From Methylobacillus sp. (GTDB taxonomy: Bacteria; Pseudomonadota; Gammaproteobacteria; Burkholderiales; Burkholderiaceae_C), in contig JABBAS010000031.1 in assembly GCA_018607835.1 (NCBI GenBank), positions 53,534-117,533 of the forward strand: a stretch of 64,000 bases of DNA, written 5' to 3'. The translations under genes and the position numbers were made by a program. Positions 11,075 to 19,456 of this stretch are shown here, one piece after another. How positions within the stretch are numbered: the first letter of the stretch is position 1; each line of letters starts with the position of its first letter. The notes under the pieces are model-generated. The model did no database searches. It saw only the letters and a list, made by a program, of their open reading frames with translations, and was not told the DNA's origin.

Positions 11075-11170
11075 GGTGTGTGTCGGCCTGTTGTAAGCTG
11101 TTTACGGTTTGCGGACTTGTTTAATTAGCACGTCCGTTGTGTTTTATAAGTTGTCTCTTTGGAGTTGTCT

Positions 11171-12160
11171 ATGAGCAAGGCGTTTGCAAGTCAGGCTGAC
11201 TTATCAGCCAAAAACATCACGTTTGAGCAGCTATCTGCGCATTGTTGGGCTTATACCGCTGAGGGTGACCCCAATAGCGGGGTGATCATTGGTGATGAGG
11301 CCATCATGGTGTGCGACACCACGGCGACGCCGCTGATGGCGAAAGACTTGATTGCGAAAATTCGCACCGTGAGCGATAAGCCCATCAAGTACGTCCTGCT
11401 GACCCATTACCATGCGGTGCGCGTGCTGGGTGCGAGTGCGTATAAGGCAGAAGGTGCGACCGAGATCATCGCCAGTCAAGGCACGTTGGAGCTGATTCGC
11501 GAGCGTGGCGCGCAAGACATGCAAAGCGAGATGGAGCGTTTTCCACGTTTGTTTGAAGGGGCTGATTCTGTGCCAGGCCTGACATGGCCTACCTTGGTTG
11601 TCGGTGGTGGCAATCCGGTGGCTGGCGAGGTGCCGGGAAAAGTGACCTTGGATTTGGGTGGCGTTCGTGTTGCCGTGTGGCATCCCGGGCCGGGTCATAC
11701 CAAAGGGGACACGATTGCATGGGTAGAGGAAGAGGGCGTGTTGTATAGCGGCGATTTGGTCGAGTACGAGGCCGGTGTGTACACCGGTGATGCGCAATTG
11801 GCCGAATGGCCTGCGACCTTGGAGGTTTTGCGTGCCTTGAATGCCACCGCCTTGGTTCCAGGACGGGGCGAGGCGATGCAGGGGGTCGCGGGGGTGAATA
11901 AGGCGCTGGATTACACCAAGCGTTGGGTGGAGACGCTTTACCGCTGTGGGCAAGAGGCTGCCGCTCAGAACTTGGACTTGAAGGCCGCGATGGCGCATAC
12001 CCGCCAAGCCATGGACCCCATCTTTGGCCATGTCTTTATTTATGAGCATTGCTTGCCCTTTGATGTTTCGCGTGCCTTTGACGAGGCGCAAGGGATTAAG
12101 CACCCCCGCATTTGGACCGCGGCGCGTGACCAAGAAATGTGGGCGGCATTGCAGGCCTAA
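11171..12160 (+). CDS. MBL-fold metallo-hydrolase-like protein with atypical metal motif
   Basis: YVLLTHYHAVRVLGASAY in place of HxHxDH, HPGPGHTKGDTIAW, LYSGDLVEYE, LVPGRGEAM. Confidence 0.85.
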   Translation: MSKAFASQADLSAKNITFEQLSAHCWAYTAEGDPNSGVIIGDEAIMVCDTTATPLMAKDLIAKIRTVSDKPIKYVLLTHYHAVRVLGASAYKAEGATEIIASQGTLELIRERGAQDMQSEMERFPRLFEGADSVPGLTWPTLVVGGGNPVAGEVPGKVTLDLGGVRVAVWHPGPGHTKGDTIAWVEEEGVLYSGDLVEYEAGVYTGDAQLAEWPATLEVLRALNATALVPGRGEAMQGVAGVNKALDYTKRWVETLYRCGQEAAAQNLDLKAAMAHTRQAMDPIFGHVFIYEHCLPFDVSRAFDEAQGIKHPRIWTAARDQEMWAALQA

Positions 12161-12236
12161 ACGCGCGGTGCGGGATACCGTGACATCCTTTTAAAAGTAA
12201 GTACACACTATCGTTTAATTCTTTTACCAAAAACAT

Positions 12237-12276
12237 AAAAGCCCTGATTCCAGTAGATGGCTTCAGGGCTTTTTTA
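12237..12276 (+). terminator. Rho-independent terminator (possibly bidirectional)
   Basis: AAAAGCCCTGA ... TCAGGGCTTTT 11-bp perfect inverted repeat followed by a T tract, between MBL gene and imuA. Confidence 0.85.
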
Positions 12277-12330
12277 CGTTTGAACGACGGCTAGGGGTGT
12301 GGTGTCGCGGTATTAAATGCCTCAAAAGTA

Positions 12331-12346
12331 CTGTACATAAACACAG
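12331..12346. promoter_or_regulatory. Putative LexA (SOS) box upstream of imuA
   Basis: CTGTACATAAACACAG matches CTGT-N8-ACAG; extended to TACTGT...ACAGTA. Confidence 0.8.
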
Positions 12347-12391
12347 TATTTGGGGCATACTGCTTTCCCCTTTTGCTTCTTTAGGTTGTGT

Positions 12392-13276
12392 ATGTTGCCC
12401 CCTGCTAGTACGGCTGTTAGACGGTCTGTGGTTTGCTCCTCTGGCTTACCGTCTTTGGACGCTTGCCTCCCTGATGGGGGCTGGCCATGCGGTGGCGTGA
12501 TTGAGCTGATTCACGCCCAACGCTCCAAGCAGACCACCGGGGTGCGTGCATGGCAAGCCAATACGGCGTTGCTATTGCCGGCGTTAAAAAGCATTCAAAT
12601 GCAACCTGATGCGGCATCGGGTGCCGTGCGTCCGTGGGTGGCGTGGGTGGGTCCAGGGTTGGCACCCCCCGGGCACGACGGGGTGCGTACCCAGCCTTTC
12701 ACGCCGACTTGGGCCGCACAGGGGGTTGATATCAGACGCTTTGTATGGGTAAGTGCTCCGGAGCAAGCTCGCGGCGCTATGGACAACGCTTGGGCGGCAG
12801 AGCAGTTGTTGCGCTGTCAGGACGTTGGGGCTGTGGTGGTATACGGCTTGCCTGAAAGCACACAGACGAGCCAGGTATTACGCCGTCTCCAGTACACCGC
12901 GTCCCGTCATCACAAATATGTGTGGGTTATTCGTCCTGCCGAAGCGGCTGCGCACGCATCTCCTGCTGTCCTGCGCTTGCAGTGGTGCGCACACGAGGCA
13001 TCGGGCGTAGACACGTGGTTGCGCATGTTGAAATGCAGCGGTGCGATGAGTCACCAGTTGATTGCGGTCTCCCACGCGAATATAGCGGTACAGCAGGCAG
13101 TACATGCCGCTAAAACAGTGAGGCGGTGGCGGCGTGAGCAAGACGCGCTACAGCCCCTGCACACCGCGCACACCCCGCACACCCCGCACGCTGCGCATCC
13201 TTCGCACCCTTCGCTCCCACTACCCAAATCTGTCCATGCTCTGGCTAGCAACGAACCCGCTGCACTGGCTACGTGA
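12392..13276 (+). CDS. imuA: Translesion synthesis accessory protein ImuA
   Basis: Divergent SulA/RecA-like protein directly upstream of imuB and dnaE2: LPDGGWPCGGVIELIHA, LLRCQDVGAVVVYGLP, RRLQYTASRHHKYVWVIRP. Confidence 0.85.
   Translation: MLPPASTAVRRSVVCSSGLPSLDACLPDGGWPCGGVIELIHAQRSKQTTGVRAWQANTALLLPALKSIQMQPDAASGAVRPWVAWVGPGLAPPGHDGVRTQPFTPTWAAQGVDIRRFVWVSAPEQARGAMDNAWAAEQLLRCQDVGAVVVYGLPESTQTSQVLRRLQYTASRHHKYVWVIRPAEAAAHASPAVLRLQWCAHEASGVDTWLRMLKCSGAMSHQLIAVSHANIAVQQAVHAAKTVRRWRREQDALQPLHTAHTPHTPHAAHPSHPSLPLPKSVHALASNEPAALAT
13159..13212. repeat. 9-nt tandem repeat (six units) in the imuA 3' end
   Basis: Units gcacaccgc, gcacacccc, gcacacccc, gcacgctgc, gcatccttc, gcacccttc. Confidence 0.9.
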
Positions 13277-14723
13277 TGACCTGCAAGGGCTAGCCTGGCA
13301 AGCAACACACCCTTATTGGGCGCCGTTGCTGGCTTGTTGTGCGCGCTATACGCCGCATCTCTACACCCTTACCCAAGCGCCTGCGTACTGGTTGCTGGAT
13401 CTGCGCAGTGTGCAGCGGTTGTGGCGCGGGCATACCGATACGCTGGCTGCCCAGTTGCTGGGGGATTGCATGGCATGGGCGGCGACACACGACGTGCAGA
13501 ACGCCTTACATATTGGTTTGGGGAGTAGCCCGTGGCAGGCGGCAGCCCGTGTCCAGTGTGTGCTGCATCAGACGCCTAGCGCCCCCTCGGGGGTCTATCA
13601 AACGCCCGCTGTCGACACGTTGCCACTGTGGACCCTACCCGCAGTACGCCCCGGTTTGAAAGCACTGGATGCGATGGGCGTCAGGACATGGGGGGCCTTG
13701 GCATCCATTCCTCGTGCAGGGGTGATGCGGCGTTGGGGGCGGGGGGTGATCGCGCAGCTGGATCAAGCGTATGCCTTGGCGGAAACACCCTGCATCGCCA
13801 TACCGTTATCAGAGACCTTTGATGCCCGCCACGATTTGCCGACGGAGGTGATGCAGGTGAGCGAGTTGGCGGGGTGTGCAGAGGCCTTGGTTCAGGGTAT
13901 GGCGGCATGGCTGCGTGTGCGTCACTTGGAAGCAGAGGCCATTGAGTGGACGTGGTACAGCGTGCGCCGACAGCATGCAGAACACCCTGCATCTGCCGCG
14001 ACGGTGGTGCAGGTGCTGCGGGCCAGTGAGGCGCATGCAGATGCGCGCACGTGGTGGCGTTTAAGTGCAACACATTGGGATAAGCAACGCTTGCGTCAGC
14101 CGGTGGTCGCTTTGCGCTTGCGTGTGGTGTCTGCGCAGGCCCAGCGTTTGCAAACGCCCAGCCTGTTTCAAGCGCTATCCACAACAGGAGAGGCTACGCA
14201 GGAACGACTCGGCGCGTGCCTCGATCGTTTACAGGCGCGTTTGGGTGCACAGGCGGTACGTCAACCCGCCGAGGTAGATGCGATTGCGCCTGAGCATCAA
14301 CAGTGTTGGTTGCCCCATACACATCAGGCATTGCCCATTGCGGCGTGTGCAGAGCCGGTCAAGGCGAGCCATTCCACCGACGTCTGCGAAGCGGCGTTTA
14401 GCGCCGCAGTAGACCCCCGCCAAGCGGTGTATGTGCATCACATACAGCGCGTGGAGGCGATGCATCGTTTGCGCCCACCTTGGTTGTTGGAGTCACCGCA
14501 ACGCTTGGCAACCAAAAGTGAACGGCCCGTTTACGGTGGCGATTTAAGTCTGTTACTGGGGCCTGAGCGTCTCGAGGTGCTGGACTGGTCCAAGCCCACC
14601 AATGCGCAATCGATGGCGTTGATGCGGGACTACTACGTGGCGCGGAGTCCGAAGTGGGGCTTTGTCTGGATTTATAAAGTGCCACAAACTGCCCATTGGT
14701 ATTTGCACGGGCTGTATGAGTAA
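13236..14723 (+). CDS. imuB: ImuB, Y-family-like polymerase homologue (alternative GTG start at 13134)
   Basis: MLWLATNPLHW start, LGLGSSPWQAAARV, GLKALDAMGVRTWGALASIPRAGVMRRWG; between imuA and dnaE2. Confidence 0.85.
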   Translation: MLWLATNPLHWLRDDLQGLAWQATHPYWAPLLACCARYTPHLYTLTQAPAYWLLDLRSVQRLWRGHTDTLAAQLLGDCMAWAATHDVQNALHIGLGSSPWQAAARVQCVLHQTPSAPSGVYQTPAVDTLPLWTLPAVRPGLKALDAMGVRTWGALASIPRAGVMRRWGRGVIAQLDQAYALAETPCIAIPLSETFDARHDLPTEVMQVSELAGCAEALVQGMAAWLRVRHLEAEAIEWTWYSVRRQHAEHPASAATVVQVLRASEAHADARTWWRLSATHWDKQRLRQPVVALRLRVVSAQAQRLQTPSLFQALSTTGEATQERLGACLDRLQARLGAQAVRQPAEVDAIAPEHQQCWLPHTHQALPIAACAEPVKASHSTDVCEAAFSAAVDPRQAVYVHHIQRVEAMHRLRPPWLLESPQRLATKSERPVYGGDLSLLLGPERLEVLDWSKPTNAQSMALMRDYYVARSPKWGFVWIYKVPQTAHWYLHGLYE

Positions 14724-17700
14724 TTCACGCAACATCAACCCAACCCAGCCGATGGCGTATGCCGAGTTGATGGCGGTGAGTCACTTCAGCTTTCAAATGG
14801 GTGCGTCATCACCCGAGGAGTTGGTGCAACGTGCACACGCGTTGGGTTATCAAGCGCTCGCACTAACCGACCACTGCTCGGTGGCAGGCGTCGTCCGTGC
14901 ACACATTAAAGCCAAGGAATTGGGCTTGGCGTTTATTCCCGGATCGACGCTCACTTGGCCGGATGCGTGGCGGCTGGTGGTGTTGCCGCAGACGCTCAGC
15001 GGCTGGTCTGCCCTGTGTCGGTTGATTACACACGCGCGCACCGGGATGGCGTCCGACGCGCACAGCGGTGCGGCGCAGCGGGTTGAGAAGGCACATGTTC
15101 ACCTACCCATTTGGTCAGCGGTTGCGCCGCAGTTGGATGACTGCGTGTTGATACTCGTTCCGCCACGCTTGCCCTTGGATGATGGCGATGCCGCGATGCA
15201 TGCGGTGCTCGCGCGGTTGTTAGATTGGAAAAAGGTGTTGCCTGACACCCAACGCCTCTGGCTAGGTGCGGCCCTACACCAAGCGGCGGATGACGACTGG
15301 TGGCAACAACAACTGCGCTGGCTAGAGGTACAAAGCGGCGTGCCTGTGGTGTGTGTGGGCGACGTGCGTATGCATGCGCGCTCTCGTAAGCCCTTGCTCG
15401 ATGTGGTCACAGCGATTGGTTTGGGGCGAACCTTGTCGCAGTCCGGCGCCGCGCTGACGGCCAACGCGCAAATGCACTTGCGTCGCCGCTTGCAGTTGGC
15501 GCGCATCATGCCGCCCTTGTGGTTGCAACGCAGTGTGCAGATTATGCAGACGTGCGTGTTTTCACTGGATGACATCAAGTACCGCTACCCGACTGAGTCT
15601 GTCTCGCCAGGCGAGACGCCAACACAAACCTTGCGCCGATTGACCGGCGCAGGCCTGTTACAGCGTTACCCCAACGGCGTAGCGCCTGAGATACAGCAAC
15701 AGATCGAGCACGAGTTGGTACTGATTGCTGAGTTGACGTATGAAATGTATTTTTTGACCGTTCACGATCTGGTCCGATTTGCCCGAGAGCGCGGTATTTT
15801 GTGCCAAGGTCGGGGCTCTGCAGCCAACTCTGCGGTTTGCTATGCACTGGGGATCACCGAGGTCGATCCCGCGAAAAGTACCTTGTTGTTTGAGCGATTT
15901 ATAAGCCGTGCGCGCAAAGAGCCTCCTGACATTGACGTTGACTTTGAGCACCAACGGCGCGAAGAGGTGATTCAATATATTTACCAAAAATATGGTCGTG
16001 ACCGTGCAGCGATTACAGCCACGGTGATGACCTACCGACCACGCAGTGCATTGCGTGATGTGGGTAAGGTGTTGTGTGTGGATGCGCGCTTGGTTGATGC
16101 AATTAGCAAGGCACACCCTGGGCTGTATACGCGAGAGATACAAGCCGATTTACTCAATGAGGGTCTGCGCCGAGCCGGCATAACAGCGGCCAGCGTGGCG
16201 CAATATGCGCAGTGGCATCAGTGGCTGGCGCTATCGGCGCAGCTGATGGGCGCGCCGCGGCAGCTAGGGCAACACTCGGGCGGCTTTGTCTTAACACAAG
16301 GTCGGTTGAGCGATTTGGTACCCATTGAGAACGCGCGTATGCCTGAGCGCAGCTTGATTCAATGGGACAAAGATGACTTGGATGCGGTGGGCCTGCTGAA
16401 GGTAGACGTGTTGGCGCTGGGCATGTTGAGCGCTATTCGGCGTTGCTTGGCTTTGGTGGGACAGCGCCGTGGGTTAACCGCGCCCTTGCGCATGCAAGAT
16501 ATTCCCTCAGAGGATGCGGCGACTTACGAGATGCTTTGCCGCGCCGATAGCGTGGGGGTGTTTCAGGTGGAAAGTCGAGCGCAAATGAGCATGCTGCCGC
16601 GACTTAAGCCACGCTGCTTTTATGACTTGGTGGTGCAGGTGGCGATTGTGCGGCCCGGCCCCATACAAGGGGGCATGGTTCACCCATATTTGCGTCGTCG
16701 TCAGGGCATGGAGTCGGTGACGTATCCTGGTCTGGCGCTAAAAAAAGCCTTGGGGCGTACCTTGGGCGTACCCATTTTTCAAGAGCAAGTCATGCAAATT
16801 GCGATGCTGGCGGCAGGCTTTTCTGCGGAAGAAGCCGACCAGTTGCGTCGCTCTATGGCCGCTTGGAAGCGCAAAGGCGGTGTCCATCATTTTTATGAAC
16901 GCATCGTCTCAGGCATGTTGGCGCACGGTTATACCCCGGCGTTTGCAGATCAAATATTTAAACAAATAGAGGGCTTTGGTGAGTACGGTTTCCCAGAGAG
17001 TCATGCGGCGAGTTTTGCCCTCTTGGTGTACGTCAGTGCGTGGTTGAAGCGACATGAACCGGCTTGCTTCTTAGCGGCCATGTTGAATAGTTTGCCTATG
17101 GGGTTTTATGGCCCATCTCAATTGGTTCAAGATGCGCAACGCCATGGCGTAGAGGTCTTACCCGTTGACGTAGCCCACAGTGAGTGGCTGTGCACAGTGA
17201 TAGGCAGTACGGCGCCGCGCGTGCGTTTGGGGCTGTGTTTAATTTCGGGTTTGTCGCAGGCGGCCGTGCAGCGTCTGCTGTCTGCGCGGGCGTCTGCGGC
17301 GTTTGCTGATATCGCTGATTTGGCGCAGCGATCAGGTCTGGCTCAGCATGAACTGGCTTGCTTGGCGAAGGCGGATGCCATGCGTCATTTGGCAGGACAC
17401 CGTCGCTTGCAGTGGTGGGCGGCGAGTGCGGCACACGATGGCGTGCCTTTGCTCGATAGTGATGTTGGTGTTGGTGTTGGTGTTGGTGTCGGTGCAGATG
17501 TCGATGTAGAGAGTGATACAGCCAACACCGATTGGTTGCCTGCCGCCTCTTTGGGGGAGGAGGTCATACAAGACTATGCCAGTACACAACTGAGCTTGCG
17601 TGCGCACCCGGTCGCCTTGTTGCGCGTACGGCTTACGCAGAAGCGTTTGATGACGGCTAGCGTTTTAAATACCTACCCAGATCGGCGTTTGGCCAGAGCG

Positions 17701-18012
17701 TGTGGGTTGGTAACGGTGCGTCAGCGACCCAGTACGGCTAAGGGGGTGTTGTTCTTGACCTTAGAAGACGAGACTGGGCAAGTGAATGTAGTGATCTGGA
17801 AAGATTTACAGCAACAAGCTGAGCAACGGCGGGCCATGATGGGGGCTCAGTTGCTAGCGGTTTATGGGGTTTGGCAGCGTGATACAGACACCCAAACGGG
17901 TCTACCCGGGCAGGTAACCCACTTGATTGCCAAGCGGGTAGAGGATGTGAGCCATTGGCTGGTCGACTTAAATGCGTCGCCGCTGATTTACCCCAAGCAC
18001 GAGTTCCACTAA
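14716..18012 (+). CDS. dnaE2: Error-prone DNA polymerase DnaE2 (ImuC)
   Basis: PHP domain ALALTDHCSVAGVVRAH, PDIDVDFEHQRREEVIQYIYQKYGRDRAAITATVMTYRPRSALRDVGK, C-terminal OB fold; ATGAGTAA overlap with imuB stop. Confidence 0.96.
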   Translation: MSNSRNINPTQPMAYAELMAVSHFSFQMGASSPEELVQRAHALGYQALALTDHCSVAGVVRAHIKAKELGLAFIPGSTLTWPDAWRLVVLPQTLSGWSALCRLITHARTGMASDAHSGAAQRVEKAHVHLPIWSAVAPQLDDCVLILVPPRLPLDDGDAAMHAVLARLLDWKKVLPDTQRLWLGAALHQAADDDWWQQQLRWLEVQSGVPVVCVGDVRMHARSRKPLLDVVTAIGLGRTLSQSGAALTANAQMHLRRRLQLARIMPPLWLQRSVQIMQTCVFSLDDIKYRYPTESVSPGETPTQTLRRLTGAGLLQRYPNGVAPEIQQQIEHELVLIAELTYEMYFLTVHDLVRFARERGILCQGRGSAANSAVCYALGITEVDPAKSTLLFERFISRARKEPPDIDVDFEHQRREEVIQYIYQKYGRDRAAITATVMTYRPRSALRDVGKVLCVDARLVDAISKAHPGLYTREIQADLLNEGLRRAGITAASVAQYAQWHQWLALSAQLMGAPRQLGQHSGGFVLTQGRLSDLVPIENARMPERSLIQWDKDDLDAVGLLKVDVLALGMLSAIRRCLALVGQRRGLTAPLRMQDIPSEDAATYEMLCRADSVGVFQVESRAQMSMLPRLKPRCFYDLVVQVAIVRPGPIQGGMVHPYLRRRQGMESVTYPGLALKKALGRTLGVPIFQEQVMQIAMLAAGFSAEEADQLRRSMAAWKRKGGVHHFYERIVSGMLAHGYTPAFADQIFKQIEGFGEYGFPESHAASFALLVYVSAWLKRHEPACFLAAMLNSLPMGFYGPSQLVQDAQRHGVEVLPVDVAHSEWLCTVIGSTAPRVRLGLCLISGLSQAAVQRLLSARASAAFADIADLAQRSGLAQHELACLAKADAMRHLAGHRRLQWWAASAAHDGVPLLDSDVGVGVGVGVGADVDVESDTANTDWLPAASLGEEVIQDYASTQLSLRAHPVALLRVRLTQKRLMTASVLNTYPDRRLARACGLVTVRQRPSTAKGVLFLTLEDETGQVNVVIWKDLQQQAEQRRAMMGAQLLAVYGVWQRDTDTQTGLPGQVTHLIAKRVEDVSHWLVDLNASPLIYPKHEFH
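17461..17508. repeat. Degenerate hexanucleotide (GGTGTT/GATGTH) repeat within dnaE2
   Basis: gatgtt(ggtgtt)3 ggtgtc ggtgca gatgtc gatgta, encoding DVGVGVGVGVGADVDV. Confidence 0.9.
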
Positions 18013-18025
18013 TGGCGGATGAGCT

Positions 18026-18062
18026 CACCGGCGTACACAGCGACAGGCTGTGTACGCCGGTG
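18026..18062. repeat. 16-bp perfect inverted repeat between convergent dnaE2 and metK
   Basis: CACCGGCGTACACAGC-gacag-GCTGTGTACGCCGGTG. Confidence 0.9.
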
Positions 18063-18069
18063 CTTAAGC

Positions 18070-19254
18070 TTACATGCCGGCAGCGGCCTTCAGGATGGCA
18101 GCCTTATCGGTGCGCTCCCATGTGAAGTCGGGCTCATCACGACCGAAGTGGCCATAGGCGGCCGTACGTTCGTAGATGGGGCGCAGCAAATCAAGCATCT
18201 GAATAATGCCTTTAGGACGCAAGTCAAAGTGTTCACGCACCAGCAACGCCAATTGGTCATCGGAAACGACGCCTGTGCCCTCTGTATATACCGTGATGTT
18301 CATTGGTTCTGCCACGCCAATGGCGTAAGCAACTTGAATTTGGCACTGTCGAGCCAGACCGGCGGCGACGATGTTTTTTGCGACATAACGTGCGGCATAA
18401 GCGGCAGAGCGGTCCACCTTGGTTGGATCTTTGCCGCTGAAAGCGCCACCGCCGTGTGGGCAAGCGCCGCCGTAGGTGTCCACAATGATCTTGCGACCAG
18501 TTAAACCGCAGTCGCCTTGTGGGCCACCGACAACGAAACGGCCGGTTGGGTTGATCAGGTACTTGGTGTCTGCTGTGATCCACTCGGAGGGTAGGACAGG
18601 CTTGATCAGCTCTTCAATAATGGCTTCGTTAAACGAGGCCTTCATTTTGGTCGGTGACTCGCTTTGATCAGGGCTGTGCTGGGTTGACAGCACCACGGTG
18701 TCAATGCTGTGTGGCTTGCCGTCCACATAGCGCATGGTGACTTGACTCTTAGCGTCTGGGCGCAAGAAAGGCATGCGGCCGTCTTTACGTAATTGCGCTT
18801 GGCGCTCGACGAGACGGTGCGCGTAGTAGATGGGCGCAGGCATCAGGTCGGGGGTTTCGTCACAGGCGTAGCCAAACATCAGGCCTTGGTCGCCAGCGCC
18901 AATGTTTAAGTAGTCGTCACTGGCGCGGTCAACGCCTTGGGCAATGTCATTGCTCTGTTTGTCATAACAGACCATCACAGCACAGCCTTTGTAGTCGATG
19001 CCGTAGTCCGTGTTGTCGTAGCCAATGCGTTGAAGGGTGTCACGCGCCACTTGGATGTAGTCAACGTGTGCGTTGGCGGAAATTTCGCCTGCCAGAACGA
19101 CCAAGCCGGTGTTGGTCAGAGTTTCAGCAGCGACACGTGCAACGGGGTCCTGCGCCAAGATGGCGTCGAGGATGGCATCGGAAATCTGGTCTGCTACTTT
19201 GTCGGGATGACCTTCCGAAACAGATTCGGAAGTAAATAGAAAGTCATTGGCCAT
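18070..19254 (-). CDS. metK: S-adenosylmethionine synthetase
   Basis: [58 protein letters not shown]. Confidence 0.98.
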   Translation of the reverse strand: MANDFLFTSESVSEGHPDKVADQISDAILDAILAQDPVARVAAETLTNTGLVVLAGEISANAHVDYIQVARDTLQRIGYDNTDYGIDYKGCAVMVCYDKQSNDIAQGVDRASDDYLNIGAGDQGLMFGYACDETPDLMPAPIYYAHRLVERQAQLRKDGRMPFLRPDAKSQVTMRYVDGKPHSIDTVVLSTQHSPDQSESPTKMKASFNEAIIEELIKPVLPSEWITADTKYLINPTGRFVVGGPQGDCGLTGRKIIVDTYGGACPHGGGAFSGKDPTKVDRSAAYAARYVAKNIVAAGLARQCQIQVAYAIGVAEPMNITVYTEGTGVVSDDQLALLVREHFDLRPKGIIQMLDLLRPIYERTAAYGHFGRDEPDFTWERTDKAAILKAAAGM

Positions 19255-19259
19255 GAAAA

Positions 19260-19307
19260 GCTCCTAGGTAAGGTTGGTTAATCAGGCGTTGCCTGAGCCT
19301 CGGGAGC
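19260..19307 (-). promoter_or_regulatory. Candidate cis-regulatory RNA structure in metK leader
   Basis: On minus strand GCTCC pairs with GGAGC, which contains the metK Shine-Dalgarno; internal hairpin TCAGGC-AAC-GCCTGA. Confidence 0.45.
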
Positions 19308-19456
19308 ACATGGCGAACGCTTTAGCAACATTTATAAATCGCCTTGCAAGTTGTTCAGTAACTCGGCGAGCCCCTATTATAGATAGGAGTGGGCGCTATG
19401 ATCAAGGTCGCCGTCCTTACACTTTGCAACCTGTCCTTTTGTCCCGCGTGGCTGTT

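Noticed and set aside
11231-12133. 300-aa antisense ORF covering the MBL-fold gene
   Set aside because: Shadow ORF of a GC-rich coding gene; no recognisable domain or plausible initiation signals, and the sense product is clearly conserved.
13134-13235. Treating the upstream GTG as the certain ImuB start
   Set aside because: MLWLATNPLHW at 13236 resembles the usual ImuB N-terminus better; the Thr-Pro-Arg extension is unsupported without data.
19255-19400. Assigning the metK leader to a known SAM riboswitch class
   Set aside because: I could not align it convincingly with SAM-I, SAM-II, SAH or SAM/SAH consensus elements by eye; reported only as a candidate.
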